A stretch of 18,982 nt of DNA from an uncultured Lachnospiraceae bacterium (GCA_934293375.1 CAKQYS010000025.1:1-18982); one strand, 5' to 3'; shown: positions 8,693 to 15,645, numbered from the stretch's first letter. Notes: generated from the letters alone by a model not told the origin. Numbers and translations are program-made.

Positions 8693-8728
8693 AGCCCTGC
8701 CCATCGTAACGGCGATGGGCAGGTTTTT
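8693..8728 (-). terminator. Intercistronic hairpin in cassette 1 (probable leaky terminator)
   Basis: An 11-bp GC-rich stem CCTGCCCATCG/CGATGGGCAGG (8696-8706, 8713-8723) with a six-base loop. Read leftward it is followed by GCTTTTATAT, a weak U-tract, and preceded by AAAAA. It lies between the small exported protein and the lipoprotein pair, where partial termination would make the small protein more abundant than the lipoproteins. Confidence 0.6.
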
Positions 8729-8744
8729 GTATTATTTCATAATA

Positions 8745-9137
8745 CTATTTGGTATACCAGCCACTTGCCCTTCCATAGGCTGCACCTTTGCATGAGTAAG
8801 TTACTTGATGCTTTCCTACTCCTGATTTAGCTGTTGCGTTATACTCTCTTTTACTTTTTCCGGCAACAACCTCATGCTGACCATTTAATATACAATTCAA
8901 GGTTGTCACGGTCTCTGCCCCTGTTGATGTCACAGTAAGCTTACCCATATCATACTTACTACCGCAAATCAAATGTGTAGTCTTCGTTGAATTATATGGT
9001 ACTATTATCCAGTCTGCGTTGTTTACATATGTTACTGCCGCCTTCGCTGCAACCGGCACCACCAATGCCACTGCCATTGCAGCTGCCATCACAATACCAC
9101 CTACACGCTTCTTAAAAAAATTTAAATTAGTTGTCAT
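8745..9137 (-). CDS. Small Sec-exported protein with C-terminal KGAAYGRA motif, cassette 1
   Basis: The 130-residue protein has a clear Sec signal peptide: basic FKKR, hydrophobic GGIVMAAAMAVALVVPV and an AKA cleavage site near residue 32. The mature part, about 98 residues, is Ser/Thr/Val-rich and probably all beta, with three cysteines and the C-terminal segment VTYSCKGAAYGRA. No lipobox, LPXTG or membrane helix is seen, so it is probably secreted. GGAGGG lies eight bases before ATG. The paralogue at 15646-16017 shares the signal peptide almost residue for residue, plus LTV-STG and KGAAYGRA, but little else. I do not recognise a family; a bacteriocin-like or surface adhesin role is possible but unproven. 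Confidence 0.8.
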   Translation of the reverse strand: MTTNLNFFKKRVGGIVMAAAMAVALVVPVAAKAAVTYVNNADWIIVPYNSTKTTHLICGSKYDMGKLTVTSTGAETVTTLNCILNGQHEVVAGKSKREYNATAKSGVGKHQVTYSCKGAAYGRASGWYTK

Positions 9138-9261
9138 AAGTAAAACCCTCCTTAAAAAAATCTAATCTGCTTTTTTCATTTGGTCTCCATATCCATCTCA
9201 TCTCCCCAATCATATAGTCCACAGGTTTGTTATCTGTCCAGATAAATCTAATGTCTATCAT
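9127..9261 (-). CDS. Candidate 44-codon leader ORF between agrD and the small exported protein
   Basis: An ATG frame of 44 codons (starting MIDIRFIW, ending FKEGFTYDN) ends 11 bases inside the exported-protein gene, so its codons for KEG contain that gene's ribosome site. The equivalent frame at 16007-16141 is also open over 44 codons, despite many substitutions in its first 11 codons. Against a coding role, the substitutions are not concentrated at third positions, and the upstream AGGTGA site in copy 1 is weak and not conserved in copy 2. It may be translational coupling or simply an untranslated leader. Confidence 0.25.
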   Translation of the reverse strand: MIDIRFIWTDNKPVDYMIGEMRWIWRPNEKSRLDFFKEGFTYDN

Positions 9262-9328
9262 ATCTCACCTGTTGTCCTACATAATTGGGAAATCCGAGAC
9301 GGAATACATTGTGACGCATTTTGAACAT

Positions 9329-9487
9329 CTACCGATGTCCCTTCGCCCGCACGAACGCAGCCAACCCTTCCGGTTCTTCTGGCTGATAATATGTTTTTTT
9401 ACAATACTCTGAAACCATCGGTGCAACCATCACTGCCAACGCACATAATGCTGGTCCCATCTTAGATATTAATCTCTTCGTTTTCAT
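9329..9487 (-). CDS. agrD: Cyclic lactone/thiolactone autoinducer peptide precursor (AgrD)
   Basis: The 52-residue precursor has the three AgrD parts: an amphipathic hydrophobic leader (MKTKRLISKMGPALCALAVMVAP), a core SEYCKKTYY with C29 as the ring-forming cysteine, and an acidic conserved tail QPEEPEGLAAF that AgrB would remove. By analogy to known peptides, a five-residue ring (CKKTY) or six-residue ring (CKKTYY) with a short N-terminal tail is expected. The start is ATG 9487, because MKxK-LI is the usual AgrD opening. Its GGGAGG (9495-9490) is only two bases away, so initiation may be inefficient; the frame extends upstream without a better site. It is divergent from agrCAB, unlike the staphylococcal agrBDCA order, and heads cassette 1. 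Confidence 0.88.
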   Translation of the reverse strand: MKTKRLISKMGPALCALAVMVAPMVSEYCKKTYYQPEEPEGLAAFVRAKGHR

Positions 9488-9540
9488 CACCTCCCACACA
9501 ACATACTCGCAGTTCATGTGCACATTTTGATCACTGCCAA
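9429..9540. repeat. Pair of 11-bp direct repeats ATCACTGCCAA (9429-9439, 9530-9540)
   Basis: Two identical 11-mers 101 bp apart flank the AgrD leader codons, start and ribosome site. In cassette 2 only one copy remains (16309-16319) and the 101 bp between are absent, so these are the endpoints of a deletion. Confidence 0.9.
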
Positions 9541-9582
9541 TCACACCATAACACATAATCCGTTGTTTGTGCGAAAAAACTT

Positions 9583-9612
9583 TTGAATGGTCGTTTTGGG
9601 CGGTTGAGTGGT
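9583..9612 (-). promoter_or_regulatory. Paired 9-bp direct repeats, probable AgrA (LytTR) site, cassette 1
   Basis: On the minus strand ACCACTCAA (9612-9604) and ACCATTCAA (9591-9583) are separated by exactly 12 bp. Two 9-bp direct repeats 12-13 bp apart is the known layout of AgrA/LytTR-family sites. They lie about 95 bp upstream of agrD, in the divergent agrD-agrC intergenic region, with no convincing -35 hexamer downstream, as expected for an activator-dependent promoter. The block is identical in cassette 2. Binding by this AgrA is inferred. Confidence 0.55.
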
Positions 9613-9651
9613 AAAATTTTGCTTTTTAATCCGATTTGCATAGTAAAATAC

Positions 9652-9680
9652 TTCAATTTCCATTCCTGCTATGCTATACT
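9652..9680 (+). promoter_or_regulatory. Probable promoter of agrCAB
   Basis: TATACT at 9675-9680 is preceded by TGC, an extended -10. A weak TTCAAT sits in the -35 position (9652-9657) at 17-bp spacing. It is 33 bp upstream of the agrC start. Confidence 0.5.
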
Positions 9681-9713
9681 TAAAAGGCATTGTAATACAT
9701 CGGAGGAATCAAA

Positions 9714-11006
9714 ATGGCTTTACTACTTGGGATACTGGCATCCGTACTGGATATGATCTGTACTCTATATTATTTTCATATATTTATGCCAGAACGGAAA
9801 TCTTCCGTTTCAGACAGAACCTTTGCTGCCGGCTTCATCGGCATGGAGCTTCTTCTCTTTGCAATGTCTACTGTCACTGCTGATATCAGCGGCAATTTCA
9901 TCTCTCATATCCGCATGATCATCAACATTATCTGTACATTTATACTAACCTTTTATTATACGGCACCATTTGCACACAGAATGTTTGTTGTTCTCAGCTA
10001 TGTATTTATTTCCGGATTTTCCGAAGATATACTTGGCTTTATATTGTCCAATGTGCCAGCCCCGGATCAGATGCCCTTGCACGGATATCAGTTTGAGGCC
10101 TGTGCGATTCTATCCAAGCTCATCCTATTCGTTATGTTTACGCTGATCAATCTCATCTGGAATCACAATCGGAAGCAATATACATTCAGCTATTCACTTC
10201 TGATCCTGATCATCCCGATATTATCACTCATGATTGATTTTGCCCCACCTCTCTATAACCTGATCTGGGCAGCTCCATTAAGCTACATCTATATTCAGAT
10301 CTGCCTGTTTATGATCAATCTTGCAAGTTATTATCTGCTGGACAACATCCTAAAGGTGATGGAACTGCGTCAACACGAAAGTCAACTGTCACAGCAGCTT
10401 ATGCTGCAGCTAAAAAACTACCAACAGATTTCAGATGCTTACCGCAACAGCAGAAGTATCATACATGACACAAAAAAACATATGCTGTACATTGCAGAGT
10501 GTGTGCAATCCCACCAATATGATAAGATTCTTCCTTATACGGATACCTCTCTTGAGAAATTACAATCATGCTATCAGAAGGTGGACTCCGGAAATCTTGT
10601 CATTGATGCCTTTCTTTCGTATTATCAGAATCTGGCAGCCACCAAAAGTATTTCATGGAATATGACGGTCAAGATACAGCCTGAACTGATTGGTTATCAG
10701 GATTACGACCTTTCAATTATTCTTGGCAATCTGCTGGACAATGCCATACAGGCCTGCGAACAGATTCCGGAATCTGCATCACGGAAAATCACCATTATCA
10801 TGCATACATATGAACACAAATTTACCATGGATATTACAAATACTTTTTTACCAGATTCGCAAAAACGATCTGATCCCTTATTGCATGGCTACGGTCTGGA
10901 AAATGTTGAACGGTGTGTAAAAGAATTAAATGGAATCTACAACACTACCATACACAATAACACATATCAAACAATGATCACGCTACCGGCTACTCAAGAG
11001 AGGTGA
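9714..11006 (+). CDS. agrC: AgrC-type GHKL sensor histidine kinase
   Basis: Membrane receptor kinase that would sense the extracellular cyclic peptide and phosphorylate AgrA. The N-terminal half (about residues 1-210) has six or so hydrophobic segments, as in AgrC sensor domains. A coiled linker (212-245) leads to the H-box SIIHDTKKH (H251 presumed phosphoacceptor), then the GHKL ATPase with N-box ILGNLLDNAIQACE (N339, N343) and G-box HGYGLENV (391-398). The 430-residue length is typical. GGAGGA lies seven bases before ATG. The stop is five bases before the agrA start, indicating tight coupling. No third-domain PAS or HAMP is seen. Confidence 0.93.
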   Translation: MALLLGILASVLDMICTLYYFHIFMPERKSSVSDRTFAAGFIGMELLLFAMSTVTADISGNFISHIRMIINIICTFILTFYYTAPFAHRMFVVLSYVFISGFSEDILGFILSNVPAPDQMPLHGYQFEACAILSKLILFVMFTLINLIWNHNRKQYTFSYSLLILIIPILSLMIDFAPPLYNLIWAAPLSYIYIQICLFMINLASYYLLDNILKVMELRQHESQLSQQLMLQLKNYQQISDAYRNSRSIIHDTKKHMLYIAECVQSHQYDKILPYTDTSLEKLQSCYQKVDSGNLVIDAFLSYYQNLAATKSISWNMTVKIQPELIGYQDYDLSIILGNLLDNAIQACEQIPESASRKITIIMHTYEHKFTMDITNTFLPDSQKRSDPLLHGYGLENVERCVKELNGIYNTTIHNNTYQTMITLPATQER

Positions 11007-11011
11007 AACAA

Positions 11012-11770
11012 ATGAACTGCAAATTCAATATCGCAATCTGCGATGATGACCCAAATGAAACAAAAAAGCTTCATGGTATGCTGACCGATTACTCTATCCA
11101 CTTCTGTCACGATTTCACAGTCAGTGAATTTTCCTGTGCATCAGACTTTTTATCCCAATATGATGTGCAGACATTTGATATTCTTTTTCTGGATGTTGAA
11201 ATGCCGGAAATGTCCGGCATAGAACTGGCAACCCATGTGCGAAACAATGGCAATGATACCATTGCAATCGTATTTGTCAGCCAACATCCGGAATTCATGC
11301 AATACGGATTTGATGTATCTGCCATACACTACTTAATTAAACCTATTGATGAGAGCCGACTTCATAATGTATTGACCCGGATTATAACGCAGCACAAAAC
11401 CGCACTTGATGAGATTATGATCGTGAATTACGATAATACAACCTCATTTATTCGTACCTCTACACTTCTTTATATTCAAACCGTGAAACAACATACCAAT
11501 CATTTGCTTTTTGTATTTAGTGATCACACGCTTCCCGGTTTAGGCACACTCTCTAAATTTGAATCTCTCCTGGTACCAAAGGGCTTTTTTATGCCTAACA
11601 GAGGTACGCTGATTAATCTGTGCCACATTGATAGTATCCACTGGGACACCTCTATGATCATAATGAAAAACAATTCCGAGATTCCTCTGAGCCGACGCCG
11701 CACCAAACAATTCATGAATTGTTTTAATGACCATATGACCGCAATTTCTAACTCCATTCTGAATCAGTGA
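11012..11770 (+). CDS. agrA: AgrA-type LytTR response regulator
   Basis: DNA-binding response regulator partner of AgrC. Residues 1-125 form a receiver domain with the acidic pair D11/D12, phosphoacceptor D61 in LFLDVEMPEMSG, S90 in VFVSQHPEF and K110 in YLIKPID. Residues about 140-245 form a LytTR domain (FIRTSTLLYIQTVKQH, then FFMPNRGTLINLCHID and IPLSRRRTKQF). The frame could begin at GTG 11003, overlapping agrC, but ATG 11012 has AGAGG eight bases upstream and puts FNIAICDDD at the usual position. Length is 252 residues. agrB follows after 20 bp. Likely targets are the paired repeats at 9583-9612 and 16362-16391. Confidence 0.93.
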   Translation: MNCKFNIAICDDDPNETKKLHGMLTDYSIHFCHDFTVSEFSCASDFLSQYDVQTFDILFLDVEMPEMSGIELATHVRNNGNDTIAIVFVSQHPEFMQYGFDVSAIHYLIKPIDESRLHNVLTRIITQHKTALDEIMIVNYDNTTSFIRTSTLLYIQTVKQHTNHLLFVFSDHTLPGLGTLSKFESLLVPKGFFMPNRGTLINLCHIDSIHWDTSMIIMKNNSEIPLSRRRTKQFMNCFNDHMTAISNSILNQ

Positions 11771-11790
11771 AAATCTCAAGGAGGTAAACC

Positions 11791-12387
11791 GTGATAGATA
11801 AATTTAGTCGCATGATTGCTCATACCTTAGTTGAACAATCCCAGATACAGCAAGAGGAAGAAATCATTTATGCTTACTTGTTTGCCTCTATTGGGGAAGA
11901 AGTTGGATTTGATGTCGTTGTTTTAATACTTGGATCATTCTTAAAACATACCGGCATCTCACTCTGCTATCTATTAGTTACAACTCCTCTCCGACATTTT
12001 GCAGGTGGTTTTCATGCAAATACGCGATTTGGCTGCACTGTATTATCATACGGCATCTTTCTTGCAATTATCCTGATTTGTCCAATCGTGGTTCCAATAT
12101 ACAGGTTACTCTGGATTGTTATATATAGTCTCTGTTGGATCATTATCTATATTCTTGCACCTGTAGATACAGCAAACAAACGGAGACCACCGGAAACAAG
12201 GGTATTGCTTCGCCATCGATGTCTAATCACTTTTATTATCATGACAATTTTATATCTGTATTTAATATATCAGCAATCTGTTTTATATTATGGTTCTATC
12301 TCAGTCTGCATGCTAGTTTGTGCATATGGACTGATAATTGGAGTCTACAAAAATAAACGCAACAGGATCATTACACAAATGCAATGA
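11791..12387 (+). CDS. agrB: AgrB peptide-processing endopeptidase/cyclase
   Basis: Integral membrane cysteine protease that cuts the AgrD tail and forms the ring. In 198 residues it shows the AgrB hallmark PLRHFAGGFHANTRFGC with catalytic H75 and C82, seven residues apart as in S. aureus AgrB (H77, C84), and several hydrophobic segments (about 40-65, 83-103, 106-124, 144-160, 166-185). It starts with GTG at 11791, five bases after AAGGAGGT. Its last seven codons (RIITQMQ) and TGA lie inside the terminator hairpin of the convergent cassette 2, so its C-terminus may have been rewritten when that cassette arrived. Substrate is presumably AgrD at 9329-9487. Confidence 0.92.
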   Translation: MIDKFSRMIAHTLVEQSQIQQEEEIIYAYLFASIGEEVGFDVVVLILGSFLKHTGISLCYLLVTTPLRHFAGGFHANTRFGCTVLSYGIFLAIILICPIVVPIYRLLWIVIYSLCWIIIYILAPVDTANKRRPPETRVLLRHRCLITFIIMTILYLYLIYQQSVLYYGSISVCMLVCAYGLIIGVYKNKRNRIITQMQ

Positions 12388-12394
12388 TCCTGTT
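12361..12394 (-). terminator. Terminator of cassette 2, overlapping the agrB 3' end
   Basis: A perfect 12-bp stem AACAGGATCATT/AATGATCCTGTT with the same 10-base loop as the cassette 1 terminator. Leftward it is followed by GCGTTTATTTTTG, a weaker U-tract than in copy 1. The agrB stop codon lies in the right arm. Confidence 0.7.
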
Positions 12395-12397
12395 ATA

Positions 12398-13720
12398 TTA
12401 CCGATTCTCATTCATATAGGTCTCCACCCGGCTGTTGATTGTCTCGCCGACACGGTCTATCGTGCAGTCACCGTTAAAGTAGGCGGAGACTTCTTCATAC
12501 ACAATCTGCTCGATTGTATTATCATTCCTACTACAGTATTTTGCCGAGGTCACCAGTTTCTCTACCAGATCTGCCTCTTCCTGCGTCAAAGGCGTATACT
12601 TAAAATTCGGTGCCTCACAATCAATCGGCTCCTGGGTTTCTCCCATCTCATCCACATACGGCTCCGTAGCTATAGATGCCTTCTTCTGCATTGCAAATAC
12701 ATCTTTTCTGACTGACAGCCCTGATGACGCCAGCTCATGCTGTGCCTCTTTGGTATAGAGCAGCTTAATGAATTCCCACGCCTGTTCCTTATAAGGGGAT
12801 TTGGTATACATCCCAATATTCATATTGAACCTGATCTCACTGATACAAGGTTCTTCTCTGGGTGTCCCAACAAATGTAAGATCCGTCCCATAAAACCGGG
12901 TCGTATCTTCTATGCACATAAAATCCTGAAATGATGTCATCCCCAGACGACACTTATCCTGCTTAAATTCTGTCACTGCTTCCGGATCAATGGCAGTCCT
13001 GTCTGAGTTCTTAACACCTTTATTACAGTATTCCAGGATCTCGCGAAACAGATCTGTCTGAAACAGTCCTTTTCTCTGATCCCAATCCACAAAATCTGTG
13101 ATCCCGGAGTCCATGATATACATAAAAAGGCTTATTTTGTCATCCCAGTAAAACAACGGCACATCTGCACTTTTGGCATACGCCAGCATCTCTTCCCTTG
13201 TCCATCCATCCTCATACCCGGCAAGCTGTTCCTTCTTTCCAAATATGGATGTAATACCATAGTCATTCCCAAGATAGTATAAATGTCCATCCGTTGTACA
13301 CGCTTCCAATATATTATCGAGGAAATCCTCCGGATGCAATTGGGCATCCCCTTCCAGATACGGCTTCAGATCTTCCAGCAAGCCGGCATGGATCACACGA
13401 TCCAGATAGCTATTGCCAACCAGCAGGATATCCGGACAGTTCCCGGCAGCCACATCCATATTAAAAGCAGATACCGGATCCTCTCTTCCGGAATACTCTA
13501 TGCTCTCAATGCGGTAATCCGAACTGGTCTTGTTAAATTGATTGACCGCATCCCCAATATAATAGCTTGCTCCATTATAATCATAATCGCCAAGCGTGAT
13601 CACAGTTCTTCCATCATCGCCTGTCTCCTTGCGCTGTTGTCCGTCCTTCTTTCCACACCCTGTCAACATCACTGTCATCCCGAACAGCAAAAGAACGATC
13701 TTCAAATGCTTATATGCCAT
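12398..13720 (-). CDS. Extracellular solute-binding-like lipoprotein, cassette 2
   Basis: A 440-residue lipoprotein (lipobox LTGC, C22) paralogous to 6081-7409. Shared blocks include YNGASY/YNTLSS after TLGDYDYN, YRIESIEY, PDILLVGNSYLDRVIHAGLL, GWTREEMLAYAKSADVPLFY, FVDWDQRKGLF, LSVRKDVFAMQKKA-IATEPY and the nearly invariant C-terminal VGETINSRVETYMNENR. Divergence is spread over the ligand-binding body, so ligand or partner may differ. GGGAGG lies seven bases before ATG. The gene starts 12 bp after the propeller-like lipoprotein. As in cassette 1, no transport partner is encoded nearby. Confidence 0.85.
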   Translation of the reverse strand: MAYKHLKIVLLLFGMTVMLTGCGKKDGQQRKETGDDGRTVITLGDYDYNGASYYIGDAVNQFNKTSSDYRIESIEYSGREDPVSAFNMDVAAGNCPDILLVGNSYLDRVIHAGLLEDLKPYLEGDAQLHPEDFLDNILEACTTDGHLYYLGNDYGITSIFGKKEQLAGYEDGWTREEMLAYAKSADVPLFYWDDKISLFMYIMDSGITDFVDWDQRKGLFQTDLFREILEYCNKGVKNSDRTAIDPEAVTEFKQDKCRLGMTSFQDFMCIEDTTRFYGTDLTFVGTPREEPCISEIRFNMNIGMYTKSPYKEQAWEFIKLLYTKEAQHELASSGLSVRKDVFAMQKKASIATEPYVDEMGETQEPIDCEAPNFKYTPLTQEEADLVEKLVTSAKYCSRNDNTIEQIVYEEVSAYFNGDCTIDRVGETINSRVETYMNENR

Positions 13721-13732
13721 ATAGACGCCTCC

Positions 13733-15568
13733 CTAATCCTCTGTTACGATCTTTTTGTTTATCGTATCCAGATGATAATGTTCTTCCATCTGCTTTTCCT
13801 CAGAATAATAGGTTCCGGTGAATGTGATCTCTTCTCCTTCACGATACACCTCCCGGTCAAATTGCACCTGATTGTCATACCGTGGCGTACCACCATAGAA
13901 GAAACCGGCTTCATACCCCATGCTACCCGATTCATCGTCTTTCAGTTCCTTTATACTAACATAATTGCTCCACACATCATGCTCTGTTCCATTCATCATT
14001 AACGGCTCCTCCGGGGTACGATAAATACACATCGCATAACCCGGACAAAATGCCACATCCGTTATGACTGCATTGCCTTTATCACCAGTGATCAGACTGG
14101 TGAATTTCTTTTCCTGTATTTGATATAGGTCCAGACATTCCTCCACGCCATCCTGCGTTTCAGACCGGATATGTCCGTACAGATGACCGTCATACAGGTA
14201 TACCTGAAGAATGGTTTCGTCTTCCCCTGCTTTATATAGCACCTGTTCTTCCCCGTTCTGATCCGTATATACGATCGTATTCTCCTTCACCTTCGGATCT
14301 CCATTTTGCAACAGTTCCGCCATCTGTGCATCCGCCTCATCCTGCTCTTGTGTGCTCTGTCCTGTTGTATCCTGCTCTTCTTCTGAATCCGTAGATCCTA
14401 ACAGCCATATCAGCATATCGGATGACTCCCCATCATATGCCTGATACTGTTCCTTCACATAAGACCTAAGATCCGCAATCCCGTAAGTTGCCATATCCTG
14501 CATCTGGGCACCTTCCATTGCGGTATAATCTGTTGAATCCAGCTCGACCAGATCATATTCGGCATTCATACCAAGTATATGGGCACTTTGGGGTATGGGC
14601 TCTTTGCTTGCCAGCAGGGCATCCTCTGCATACGAATACAGGAAAACATGAGGATCCTCCCCTTGAGTCCAAAAGACACAATATTCCGAATACGGATGTA
14701 CCATACTATTTTTTGTCATCAAAAGCTTCTCATGCTCACCGGTTGCCAGATCGATCCTGCCGAATTGCTCCGAATATGCTTCATCCTCCGATAATCCCCG
14801 ATAATACAACCTGTTCTGATAGATCCTGCCGTTCGCATACAATAGACCCTCATACGCCGTATTTGTCTGTTCTTTCATCTTGCTGCCACTGTAATCCCAT
14901 GTATACAGACTGGTATAATCCACAGCTTCTCCATCCCGGATCTCTGCATAACTATATACCAGATACATCCCCTTCTGTTCATCCGATGCACATAACATCA
15001 ATGATCCGTTATAATGATCTTCATCCTCTAATACACATAACTCCTCCGGCTCTCCACCCTCAATACCGCACTTCCAAAGTCTGTTTATTCTTTTTGTATA
15101 GCTGCTGTCCCCTACGACCTGCACATCAGAAACATCACTGGATTCCTCAGAGGTTATGTAATATATATGATCCCCCGCTATAGCTAATGAGGACGGCCAG
15201 CCTGCATCTGTATTCACACGCTGCATCCGCTTCTGATCCTGATCCCATTTATAAATATAAAATACATTATTCATTGTCTTCTCATCCATTGCACTCGTCA
15301 CAACATAAAATACACCACGCTGAATGAAAAGAAAGTATATAACCTCTCCATCTTCAAATTTATGCAGCTCTGTACTCTTACCGGATTTATCCATATAATT
15401 CACAGTAAAATCACTGTTATAATAGTATCCGTTCTCATCAAATGCAGATTCAAACAAGTCGATCACGCGCACCTGCTCATCTTCACCTGATACACTCTTT
15501 TCATGTCCACAACCACTTAAGATACACAGCATCACCACGACGAGGATGGCACATAGTCTTCTTTTCAT
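13733..15568 (-). CDS. Propeller-like lipoprotein with extra C-terminal domain, cassette 2
   Basis: A 611-residue lipoprotein (lipobox LSGC, C20). The ATG at 15568 is chosen because GGAGGG lies six bases upstream and the signal peptide begins there; a longer frame from 15634 runs through the upstream hairpin and is unlikely. Residues about 30-390 match the 409-residue paralogue at 7435-8664 (for example GEDP-FLYSY, YGIADL, GESSDML). Then come an acidic Gln/Glu/Thr linker (391-415) and about 195 more residues of beta-rich sequence that the paralogue lacks, containing YKAGEDETILQVYLYDGHLYG and ending in a lipocalin-like strand pattern. Function unknown. Confidence 0.75.
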   Translation of the reverse strand: MKRRLCAILVVVMLCILSGCGHEKSVSGEDEQVRVIDLFESAFDENGYYYNSDFTVNYMDKSGKSTELHKFEDGEVIYFLFIQRGVFYVVTSAMDEKTMNNVFYIYKWDQDQKRMQRVNTDAGWPSSLAIAGDHIYYITSEESSDVSDVQVVGDSSYTKRINRLWKCGIEGGEPEELCVLEDEDHYNGSLMLCASDEQKGMYLVYSYAEIRDGEAVDYTSLYTWDYSGSKMKEQTNTAYEGLLYANGRIYQNRLYYRGLSEDEAYSEQFGRIDLATGEHEKLLMTKNSMVHPYSEYCVFWTQGEDPHVFLYSYAEDALLASKEPIPQSAHILGMNAEYDLVELDSTDYTAMEGAQMQDMATYGIADLRSYVKEQYQAYDGESSDMLIWLLGSTDSEEEQDTTGQSTQEQDEADAQMAELLQNGDPKVKENTIVYTDQNGEEQVLYKAGEDETILQVYLYDGHLYGHIRSETQDGVEECLDLYQIQEKKFTSLITGDKGNAVITDVAFCPGYAMCIYRTPEEPLMMNGTEHDVWSNYVSIKELKDDESGSMGYEAGFFYGGTPRYDNQVQFDREVYREGEEITFTGTYYSEEKQMEEHYHLDTINKKIVTED

Positions 15569-15591
15569 TCTGATCCCTCCATATCTTTGAT

Positions 15592-15619
15592 AAAACTGCA
15601 CCGCATATGCGGTGCAGTT
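15592..15619 (-). terminator. Intercistronic 26-bp perfect palindrome in cassette 2 (probable leaky terminator)
   Basis: The inverted repeat arms AACTGCACCGCAT and ATGCGGTGCAGTT (15594-15619) form a strong hairpin followed leftward by TTATC, so only a weak U-tract. It occupies the same place as the 8693-8728 hairpin but has unrelated sequence. Confidence 0.55.
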
Positions 15620-15645
15620 CATGTCTAACAGCATACTCTACATCT

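Larger units (their letters stand above)
6042..9616 (-). repeat. Export cassette, copy 1 (duplicated with 12361-16395)
   Basis: This segment holds regulatory repeats, agrD, leader, small exported protein, propeller-like lipoprotein, solute-binding-like lipoprotein and terminator, all leftward. The same order occurs in the same orientation at 12361-16395. Nucleotide identity is near-complete at the two ends: 9541-9616 matches 16320-16395 exactly, 9138-9439 aligns to 16018-16319 without gaps, and the last 100 bp plus terminator are close to 90% alike. It fades inside the genes. The cassettes enclose agrCAB. Confidence 0.85.

Noticed and set aside
8745..9137. Lactococcin-972-like bacteriocin
   Set aside because: Size, Sec signal and beta character fit loosely, but the SNY-H-S-type motifs are absent and no adjacent membrane/ABC immunity genes are seen. 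Kept as unknown.
9227..9412. 61-codon rightward open frame in the agrD region
   Set aside because: It is antisense to agrD, which fits a known family, and has no ribosome site; the frame is not kept in cassette 2.
13283..14002. 239-codon rightward open frame
   Set aside because: Antisense to the 3' part of one lipoprotein gene and the 5' part of another, both with lipobox and ribosome sites; its translation is Ile/His-rich and lacks domain structure.
14488..15183. 231-codon rightward open frame rich in Pro/His/Tyr
   Set aside because: Composition is typical of the reverse complement of a Tyr/Asp/Glu-rich gene; it lies wholly inside the 611-residue lipoprotein.
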